Shown here: positions 1 to 4,732 of the stretch, in pieces
Numbering within the stretch: the first letter of the stretch is position 1
How the letters are laid out: each line of letters starts with the position of its first letter
Assembly (NCBI GenBank): GCA_947441695.1
Contig: CANEUK010000101.1
Location: forward strand, 1 to 5,563
Direction: 5' to 3'
From: Rickettsiales bacterium
GTDB taxonomy: Bacteria; Pseudomonadota; Alphaproteobacteria; Rickettsiales; UBA1997
DNA length: 5,563 nucleotides
Position numbers and translations under genes: made by a program
The notes under the pieces: model-generated
Seen by the model: only the letters and a program-made list of their open reading frames with translations
Databases searched by the model: none
Told to the model about the DNA's origin: nothing

Positions 1-256
1 CTAAAAAAACATCTACAACGTCTCCTTCGTTGATTTCGTCATCTCTTTTAAATTCTGCAATATCGACAAATCCAACTGATTTTGCGCCAATATCAACGGC
101 AACGCCTTTGTCAGAAATTCCGACAATTACACCTTTTACAACGGTTCCTTCGAGTAATTTTTGGCTATCTTTTTCGTATTCTTCAAAAAGTTCCGCAAAG
201 TTTTCTTGAGCAAAACTATCAAGTTCTTGCTCGTTATTTTTTAATTGTTCAGTCAT
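1..256 (-). CDS. rpsA: 30S ribosomal protein S1, N-terminal part (truncated by window edge)
   Basis: Translation from the ATG at 256 gives 85 residues that run off the left edge. S1 binds mRNA on the 30S subunit and is needed to start translation on messages with weak Shine-Dalgarno sequences. The protein starts MTEQLKNNEQ; the stretch FAELFEEYEKDSQ at about 20-32 corresponds to the FAQLFEESLKE start of E. coli S1. The first OB-fold S1 domain begins near residue 36 with EGTVVKGVIVGISDKGVAVD and continues through GFVDIAEF to EGDVVDVFL, the usual domain 1 pattern. The N-terminus is about 15-20 residues longer than in E. coli. No Shine-Dalgarno sequence is visible before the ATG. It is divergent from the isc operon. 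The assignment is firm; only the exact start is open, because the residues before FAEL are poorly conserved in the family. Confidence 0.9.
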   Translation of the reverse strand, partial: MTEQLKNNEQELDSFAQENFAELFEEYEKDSQKLLEGTVVKGVIVGISDKGVAVDIGAKSVGFVDIAEFKRDDEINEGDVVDVFL

Positions 257-308
257 TATTTTGAGGGGATTTTTAGCCTAGATAAAACGCTTAAAAACAA
301 AAAGCGCG

Positions 309-337
309 GCTATAATTGTTGGGGTTAAAAATTTAAA
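309..337 (-). promoter_or_regulatory. Candidate rpsA promoter
   Basis: Read on the minus strand, TTTAAA (332-337) and TATAGC (309-314) are separated by 17 bases, each matching 4 of 6 consensus positions of a sigma-70 promoter. This would start rpsA transcription near 302 and give a leader of roughly 45 bases. In DNA this AT-rich such matches occur often by chance, so this is only the best-placed candidate. The palindrome at 346-356 lies just upstream of the -35 position. Confidence 0.3.
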
Positions 338-511
338 TAAAATAACACGTGACGTGAAATTTTTAGACACCGTTAAATAACAGTTTCTATGGTAATTAAA
401 CCAAGTTCAAGAAACTAAGAATCAAGCTTTTTAAAAGCAAGATAAGCAGTTTGCGTAAGTTATATTTTTTTTAAAACCCAAAACTTAGGCAAATAAATAT
501 AGAATTTAATA

Positions 512-536
512 ATAGCCTACTAAATTAGTAGGAATT
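512..536. promoter_or_regulatory. Probable IscR type 1-like operator
   Basis: The core CCTACTAAATTAGTAGG (516-532) is a perfect inverted repeat with 7-base arms around AAT. Set against the E. coli type 1 IscR consensus ATASYYGACTRWWWYAGTCRRSTAT, the 25-base site keeps the left ATAGCC, the ACT..AGT half-site core with an AT-only centre, and the right GG; the main departures are the G/C next to ACT/AGT (here T/A) and the far right edge. It lies 38 bases before the iscR start. A -10-like TTTAAT (505-510, 5 of 6) sits just upstream and would put the transcription start inside the palindrome, where bound [2Fe-2S]-IscR would block transcription. No convincing -35 goes with it. The adjacent iscR gene supports autoregulation; binding itself is inferred. 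Confidence 0.65.
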
Positions 537-574
537 AAAAACTCTTCACAAACAAGTAAAAAATAAAAATTAAA

Positions 575-976
575 ATGATTTTAACCACCAAAGCAAGATA
601 CGGCGTTATGGCTCTAATGGAAATTGCTCAAAATAATAACAACCAACCCATTTCTTTAACCACAATTTCTAAGCGGCAAAAAATTTCTCTTTCTTATCTT
701 GAACAAATTTTTTCACAGTTAAAAAAAGCTGGAATTGTAAATTCTAGCAAGGGTTCAAACGGTGGTTATTTTTTGGCAAAAAATTGTGAAGAAATTACGG
801 TGGCTCAAATTATTAAAGCCATTGGCGAACCAATTAAAATGACTCGTTGCAAAAATGAAAAAACTGGTTGTATTAACAACAAAATCAAATGTAAGACACA
901 TCATCTTTGGAGCGGTTTAGAAAGTAAAATTTACGATTATCTTAATTCAATTTTACTGCAAAGTTTATGCAAATAA
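575..976 (+). CDS. iscR: IscR, Rrf2-family [2Fe-2S] regulator of the isc operon
   Basis: A 133-residue cytoplasmic transcription factor that senses Fe-S cluster status through its own [2Fe-2S] cluster and, in E. coli, represses the isc operon when loaded. The start MILTTKARYGVMAL matches the family N-terminus (E. coli MRLTSKGRYAVTAM). The winged helix-turn-helix covers about residues 27-70, with ISLSYLEQIF and the wing KGSNGGYFLAK; Glu43, which in E. coli discriminates between type 1 and type 2 sites, is kept. Cluster ligands are Cys92, Cys99, Cys106 and His109 (in CKTHHLW), equal to E. coli Cys92, Cys98, Cys104 and His107, but each Cys-Cys interval is one residue longer. The C-terminus stops about 20-30 residues short of E. 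coli IscR, whose tail is not conserved. No Shine-Dalgarno precedes the ATG. Its last 10 bases overlap the next gene, suggesting translational coupling. An IscR-like palindrome lies 38 bases upstream. Confidence 0.93.
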   Translation: MILTTKARYGVMALMEIAQNNNNQPISLTTISKRQKISLSYLEQIFSQLKKAGIVNSSKGSNGGYFLAKNCEEITVAQIIKAIGEPIKMTRCKNEKTGCINNKIKCKTHHLWSGLESKIYDYLNSILLQSLCK

Positions 977-2085
977 TTTTTTTAGATCATAACGCAACCA
1001 CCAAATTAGCACCCGAAGCACTGAAAAAGATGAATGAAGTTTATCAGTTTCCGCTTAATAATTCGTCAATTCACCAACTCGGTCGTCAGGCTAAAAATCT
1101 TGTTGAAACGGCTCGTTCTATTTTGCAAAATTTACTCAACGCCAAAAATTACGAAATCACTTTTACTTCAAGCTCAACCGAAGCAACCAACAACGTTATA
1201 TTTGGTAGCTCATGCGATAAAATTTTGTTTTCTGCAATTGAACATTCTTCGGTTTTTAACTGTCGCCCAGAACATAAAAAAATTATCGAAATTGCTTCGC
1301 TAGAAAACGGATTAATCAGTTTAGAAGATTTAAAAAATCAGCTTGAAAAACTTGAGGATGCAAACTTTTTGGTTTCGGTAATGCTTGCCAATAACGAAAC
1401 CGGAGCCATTCAGCCAATTGCCGAAATTTCTAAATTAGTTCATCAAAAAGGTGGTTTATTGCATTGCGACATAGTTCAAGCGGTTGGTAAAATTGAGGTA
1501 GATTTAGAAAAATTAAATGTCGATTTTGCCTCAATTTCAGCGCATAAACTCAATGGTCCGCAAGGAGTTGGCGCGCTTTTAACCCGAAAAGGTTTTGAAA
1601 TAAAACCATTAATTTTTGGCGGCAAGCAAGAAAAATCAAAACGCGCTGGAACTGTTAATGTAGCCGGAGTTGCTGGATTTGGCGTAGCTTGCGAATTGGC
1701 AGATAAAAGAATTTCTGAATACGAAAATGTAAAAAAAATGCGCGATTTTCTTGAAGAACAAATTGCCAAAATTGCTGGCGATGATGTTAAAATTTTTTCA
1801 CAAAACGTGCCGCGCCTTCCAAACACAAGTTACATCGCGCTTAAAAATGTTAGTTCTCAAACTCAATTAATTAATTTTGACTTAAACGGAATTTGCGTCA
1901 GCGCAGGGCCAGCTTGTTCTTCGGGTTCAACTTCTGAAGAATCGCGAGTTTTAAAAGCTATGAATATTGCGCCCGAATTTTCTAAAAGTGCAATTCGCGT
2001 AAGTTTGGGCAAAGAAACTAAAAACGAAGAAATCACAAAATTTATCACAGTGTGGCAACAATTTTATCAAAAAATCAAAAACTAA
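967..2085 (+). CDS. Cysteine desulfurase paralogue (IscS/NifS-like, class V aminotransferase fold)
   Basis: A 372-residue PLP enzyme expected to convert cysteine to alanine and a protein-bound persulfide. The start IIFLDHNATTKLAPEAL is the family N-terminus (usual form YLDNNATT). Visible active-site residues: His93 in IEHSSV, stacking on PLP; Asp168 and Gln171 in HCDIVQ; the Schiff-base Lys194 in SAHKLNGPQGVGAL; and the catalytic Cys317 in SAGPACSSGS. It is about 30 residues shorter than the IscS encoded next door and lacks the C-terminal SPLWEM.. tail that IscS uses to hold IscU. The usual QERG.R.GT motif is altered to QEKSKRAGT (221-229), though the Arg before the small residue and Gly-Thr is kept. 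Its start lies inside iscR and its stop is 1 base before iscS. Rickettsiales carry a comparable second desulfurase next to iscS, often annotated NifS-like. It is likely active, but its acceptor is unknown. Confidence 0.88.
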   Translation: MQIIFLDHNATTKLAPEALKKMNEVYQFPLNNSSIHQLGRQAKNLVETARSILQNLLNAKNYEITFTSSSTEATNNVIFGSSCDKILFSAIEHSSVFNCRPEHKKIIEIASLENGLISLEDLKNQLEKLEDANFLVSVMLANNETGAIQPIAEISKLVHQKGGLLHCDIVQAVGKIEVDLEKLNVDFASISAHKLNGPQGVGALLTRKGFEIKPLIFGGKQEKSKRAGTVNVAGVAGFGVACELADKRISEYENVKKMRDFLEEQIAKIAGDDVKIFSQNVPRLPNTSYIALKNVSSQTQLINFDLNGICVSAGPACSSGSTSEESRVLKAMNIAPEFSKSAIRVSLGKETKNEEITKFITVWQQFYQKIKN

Positions 2086-2086
2086 A

Positions 2087-3301
2087 ATGACAATTAAACT
2101 GCCAATTTATCTCGACTACCAATCAACAACGCCAATGGATAACAGGGTTATTGACGTAATGGTTGATTGCATGAAAAACGATTTTGGTAATCCGCATTCA
2201 CGCACGCACGTTTTGGGTTGGAAGGCCGAAGAAATGGTTGAAATTGCACGCCGCCAAGTTGCCAATTTAATTGGCGCCGATCCAAAGGAAATATTTTTTA
2301 CTTCGGGCGCAACAGAATCTAACAACCTTGCTATCAAAGGCGTGGCCCACTTTTATGGCGCGCAAAAAAATCATATTATCACGCTTGTAACTGAACATAA
2401 ATGCGTTATCAATTCGGCTCGCGACCTTGAACAAGAAGGATTTTCGGTCACATTTTTGCCAGTTCAACAAAATGGAATTGTCGATTTGGCCAAACTAGAA
2501 TCTGCAATAACGCCAAAAACTTGCTTGGTTTCAATCATGACCGTGAATAACGAAATTGGCGTGATTCAGCCAATCAAAGAAATTGGCGAAATTTGCCGAA
2601 AAAATGGCGTTTTTTTTCACACCGACGCCGCACAAGCCTTTGGAAAAATTCCGCTAAACGTCAACGAAATGAATATCGATTTAATGAGCATTTCTGGTCA
2701 TAAAATTTATGGCCCAAAAGGCGTTGGCGCGCTTTATATTCGTCGCAAACCGCGAGTGCGAATTAAATCGATAATTAGTGGCGGCGGACAAGAACGCGGA
2801 ATTCGTTCGGGAACTCTTGCAACTCCGCTGGTTGTGGGTTTGGGAAAAGCTGCCGAAATTGCCCAAAATGAAATGGCGTCAGATGCAAATCGCATTTCTA
2901 GGCTTAGCAAAAAACTTTCCAACGGCATTAAAGAAACCACCGAAGTTTATTTGAATGGAGACGCCACGCAACGCTACGATGGAAATTTAAACTTTAGTTT
3001 TGCCGGAATTGAAGGCGAATCAATGATTATGGCAATTAAAGATTTGGCAGTTTCGAGCGGTTCGGCTTGTACTTCTTCATCGCTTGAACCTTCTTATGTT
3101 TTGCATTCTTTGGGCGTTGAAGATGAGTTGGCGCACACTTCCATAAGATTTGGAATTGGTCGTTTTACCACCGAAGAAGAAATTGACTACGCAATAAAAT
3201 TATTAAAAGAAAAGGTTCAAAAACTTCGTGAACTAAGTCCGCTTTGGGAAATGATGCAAGACGGAATTGATATCAAATCTATCAACTGGAAATCGCACTA
3301 A
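2087..3301 (+). CDS. iscS: Cysteine desulfurase IscS
   Basis: A 404-residue PLP-dependent cysteine desulfurase, the main sulfur donor for Fe-S cluster assembly on IscU and, in many bacteria, for tRNA thiolation. Length and numbering match E. coli IscS exactly. The N-terminus is LPIYLDYQSTTPMD. Key residues: His104 in TEHKCV, Asp180 and Gln183 in HTDAAQ, the PLP lysine Lys206 in SGHKIYGPKGVGALY, the GGGQERGIRSGT phosphate-binding region (232-243), and the mobile catalytic Cys328 in SSGSACTSSSLEPS. The C-terminal SPLWEMMQDGIDIKSINW is the IscU-docking tail of true IscS. It starts 1 base after the stop of the desulfurase paralogue, so the two are certainly co-transcribed and probably translationally coupled. 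No Shine-Dalgarno is visible. A 96-base gap with inverted repeats follows. This is the housekeeping desulfurase of the pair. Confidence 0.96.
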   Translation: MTIKLPIYLDYQSTTPMDNRVIDVMVDCMKNDFGNPHSRTHVLGWKAEEMVEIARRQVANLIGADPKEIFFTSGATESNNLAIKGVAHFYGAQKNHIITLVTEHKCVINSARDLEQEGFSVTFLPVQQNGIVDLAKLESAITPKTCLVSIMTVNNEIGVIQPIKEIGEICRKNGVFFHTDAAQAFGKIPLNVNEMNIDLMSISGHKIYGPKGVGALYIRRKPRVRIKSIISGGGQERGIRSGTLATPLVVGLGKAAEIAQNEMASDANRISRLSKKLSNGIKETTEVYLNGDATQRYDGNLNFSFAGIEGESMIMAIKDLAVSSGSACTSSSLEPSYVLHSLGVEDELAHTSIRFGIGRFTTEEEIDYAIKLLKEKVQKLRELSPLWEMMQDGIDIKSINWKSH

Positions 3302-3306
3302 AATAT

Positions 3307-3373
3307 TAAATTCACTTCGTGAATTTAGGAAAATTGCGTTGCTGCGCACGAAGTGAATTCGCGCATCCGCAAC
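3307..3373. repeat. Palindromic element in the iscS-iscU gap, with competing stems
   Basis: This short gap in an otherwise seamless operon holds three mutually exclusive inverted repeats. (1) TAAATTCAC (3307-3315) and GTGAATTTA (3319-3327): 9-base perfect arms around TTC. (2) AATTCACTTCGTG (3309-3321) and its exact reverse complement CACGAAGTGAATT (3347-3359): 13-base arms with a 25-base loop. (3) GTTGCTGCGC (3338-3347) pairs with GCGCA (3361-3365) and GCAAC (3369-3373), with a 3-base bulge. It could be a mobile palindromic repeat insertion, or a folded mRNA segment that protects or separates the iscS and iscU parts of the transcript. No T-run follows, so it does not look like a rho-independent terminator. 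The arms are read directly; function is unknown. Confidence 0.7.
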
Positions 3374-3397
3374 CGATTAATTAATAACTATTTTTAT

Positions 3398-3787
3398 ATG
3401 GCATATTCAAAAAAACTTTTAGACCACTACGAAAATCCGCAAAATGTTGGCTCATTTGCCAAAAACGAAACCGACATTGGAACTGGTTTAGTTGGCGCGC
3501 CAGCTTGTGGCGACGTGATGAAATTGCAAATCAAAGTTTCTGATGAAGGCGTTATTACCGACGCCAGATTCAAAACTTTTGGCTGCGGTTCGGCAATTGC
3601 TTCAAGCTCTTTGGCAACCGAATGGATTAAAGGGCAAAAAATTGACGAAGCGGCAAAAATTACCAACAAAGAAATCGCCCAAGAATTATCTTTGCCGCCG
3701 GTGAAAATTCATTGCTCGGTTTTGGCGGAAGAAGCAATCAAAGCGGCTATTCAAGACTATAAAACTAAAAAAAATTCTGAAGCTTAA
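3398..3787 (+). CDS. iscU: Fe-S cluster assembly scaffold IscU
   Basis: A 129-residue scaffold on which IscS-derived sulfur and iron form [2Fe-2S] clusters before HscB/HscA-assisted transfer. The ATG at 3398 is chosen because it gives MAYSKKLLDHYENPQNVGSF, matching E. coli MAYSEKVIDHYENPRNVGSF from the first residue; an in-frame GTG at 3353 would add 15 residues read from the palindromic spacer and is unlikely. Cluster-site residues are all present: Cys37 and Asp39 in GAPACGDVMKL, Cys63 in FGCGSAIASS, and His105-Cys106 in KIHCSVLAEEAI. The LPPVK motif (99-103) recognised by the chaperone HscA is intact, which implies that an HscA exists in this organism although it is not encoded here. Length is normal for the family (128 in E. 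coli). iscA follows 3 bases downstream. No Shine-Dalgarno is visible; the sequence before the ATG is almost entirely A and T. Confidence 0.96.
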   Translation: MAYSKKLLDHYENPQNVGSFAKNETDIGTGLVGAPACGDVMKLQIKVSDEGVITDARFKTFGCGSAIASSSLATEWIKGQKIDEAAKITNKEIAQELSLPPVKIHCSVLAEEAIKAAIQDYKTKKNSEA

Positions 3788-3790
3788 ATT

Positions 3791-4165
3791 ATGGATTCAA
3801 AATTTTCTGCAACTGGCAACCAAATTGTTGATTATTTGCAAATTACCGATGAAGCAATCATTCAAATCAAAGAACTGCTTAAACAACGCGCCGAACCTTG
3901 CGAAGGCATTAAAATTAATGTGCGAACTCGCGGTTGTTCGGGAATGTCTTATGCAATTGAATATGCTGTTCGCGATAAAAATATTTCCAAATTTGATGAG
4001 GTGGTTTTGCGCGATGGCGCGGCAATTTTTATCGATCCAAAGGCTTCAATGTTTTTAATTGGTAGCCAAATGATTTTTAAAACTGACGAACTCAATTCGG
4101 GCTTTGATTTTGTAAATCCAAACGAAAAAGGACGCTGCGGTTGCGGAGAAAGTTTTAAAGTATGA
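3791..4165 (+). CDS. iscA: A-type Fe-S carrier protein IscA
   Basis: A 124-residue HesB/IscA-family carrier that passes Fe-S clusters (or iron) from the scaffold to target proteins in the cytoplasm. The three conserved cysteines are Cys49 in RTRGCSGMSY and Cys116 and Cys118 in the C-terminal GRCGCGESFKV, equal to E. coli Cys35, Cys99 and Cys101. Family landmarks between them include the IDPKASMFLIGSQMIF strand region and the GFDFVNPN turn. It is 17 residues longer than E. coli IscA, all at the N-terminus (MDSKFSATGNQIVDYL before the usual LQITDEA start). No other in-frame ATG occurs before the first conserved cysteine, so the 3791 start, 3 bases after iscU, is the natural choice. The stop overlaps the hscB start as ATGA. 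Cluster-binding A-type proteins ErpA and SufA share the same motifs; position after iscU argues for IscA. Confidence 0.92.
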   Translation: MDSKFSATGNQIVDYLQITDEAIIQIKELLKQRAEPCEGIKINVRTRGCSGMSYAIEYAVRDKNISKFDEVVLRDGAAIFIDPKASMFLIGSQMIFKTDELNSGFDFVNPNEKGRCGCGESFKV

Positions 4166-4644
4166 AAAATTTTTTTGAAATTTTTGAAATTCCCCAAAAA
4201 TTTGAAATTGATTTAGAGCAGCTCGAACAAAAATATTTTCAATTTCAAAAGCAGTTTCATCCAGACAGCGCAAGCTTTTCTGACATAGAAAAATCAATTG
4301 AAATTAACAAAGCTTACAAAATTTTGAGCAATTCAATTGCGCGGGCTTCTTATATTTTGCAATTAAACAAAATTGATATTGAAAACGATTCATGCGCGCC
4401 AAAGCCAGATTTAGCAACCCTTGAAGAGATTTTAGAATTGCAAGAAATGGTCGCCGAAATTTCTGCAAACCAAGCCCAAAATTTGCGCAAAAATTTGCAA
4501 CAAAGAATAAAAATTTTATTGCAAGAAGTGGCAAAAAAGCTTGAAAACAAAGAATTTGAAGCCGCAGCGCAAGTTTTAATTAAAACCAAATATTTCGACA
4601 AAACGCTGCGCGATTTAAAAGAGCTAAAGAATAACGCTTTCTAA
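4162..4644 (+). CDS. hscB: Fe-S co-chaperone HscB (J-domain protein)
   Basis: A 160-residue J-type co-chaperone that binds IscU, delivers it to the Hsp70 HscA and stimulates ATP hydrolysis. The N-terminal J domain spans about residues 1-75: MKNFFEIFEIPQKFEID, helix II with QKYFQFQKQF, the diagnostic HPD at 33-35, and helix III with EINKAYKILSNSIARASYILQL, the HscB form of this region. The C-terminal half (about 80-160) is a helical, Lys/Glu-rich domain with EILELQEMVAEI and the closing FDKTLRDLKE; in family members this three-helix bundle binds IscU. Length is slightly below E. coli HscB (171). The start shares ATGA with the iscA stop; a GGAG at 4145-4148 is 13 bases away, too far for a standard Shine-Dalgarno, so re-initiation by coupling is likelier. 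hscA and fdx, which commonly follow, are absent from the window. Confidence 0.9.
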   Translation: MKNFFEIFEIPQKFEIDLEQLEQKYFQFQKQFHPDSASFSDIEKSIEINKAYKILSNSIARASYILQLNKIDIENDSCAPKPDLATLEEILELQEMVAEISANQAQNLRKNLQQRIKILLQEVAKKLENKEFEAAAQVLIKTKYFDKTLRDLKELKNNAF

Positions 4645-4732
4645 ATAAATTGATTTTTTTACTCATCCAAAAATAAGTCGTTAAATTCTACAATTTTGGC
4701 AATTCAAAAAATCCTAAAAATAAAATTAAGCT
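4645..4732 (+). promoter_or_regulatory. Spacer after hscB with weak promoter candidate for the repeat protein
   Basis: This 88-base AT-rich spacer is long for this compact region. TTGGCA (4696-4701, 5 of 6 consensus positions) and AATAAA (4719-4724, 4 of 6) are 17 bases apart and would start transcription at about 4731, almost at the ATG, giving a nearly leaderless mRNA. TAAAAT (4721-4726) is an alternative -10 with 19-base spacing. A run of seven T (4654-4660) follows hscB, but only a 4-base stem (AAAG/CTTT) precedes it, so a terminator is not supported. Whether the next gene belongs to the isc transcript is therefore open. Confidence 0.25.

Larger units (their letters stand above)
257..574. 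other. Divergent intergenic region between rpsA and iscR
   Basis: About 320 AT-rich bases without a convincing gene on either strand. It must hold the outward promoters for rpsA (minus) and the isc operon (plus). Visible elements, left to right: a possible rpsA promoter (309-337); an 11-base palindrome CACGTGACGTG (346-356); a 7-base inverted repeat AGTTTCT/AGAAACT (382-388 and 410-416) with a 21-base centre; a 13-base palindrome GCTTTTTAAAAGC (426-438); and an IscR-like operator (512-536). Apart from the operator, none of these can be given a function from sequence alone. Confidence 0.7.

Noticed and set aside
82..264. Plus-strand open frame of 60 codons at the left end
   Set aside because: It overlaps the clear S1 reading frame on the minus strand and its composition is that of a shadow frame.
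311..316. Perfect TATAAT on the plus strand as the isc operon promoter
   Set aside because: No acceptable -35 lies 16-18 bases upstream, and it would give a leader of about 250 bases; the region near the IscR-like palindrome is better placed.
1476..1826. Minus-strand open frame of 116 codons inside the first desulfurase gene
   Set aside because: It lies wholly opposite a strongly conserved gene and has no recognisable protein features; it is a shadow of the coding strand.
3353..3397. Upstream GTG start for iscU adding 15 residues
   Set aside because: The added residues come from the palindromic spacer and have no counterpart in IscU; the ATG at 3398 matches the family N-terminus exactly.
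4621..4660. Rho-independent terminator after hscB
   Set aside because: There is a run of seven T, but the only stem before it is 4 A/T-rich base pairs ending well before the T-run.
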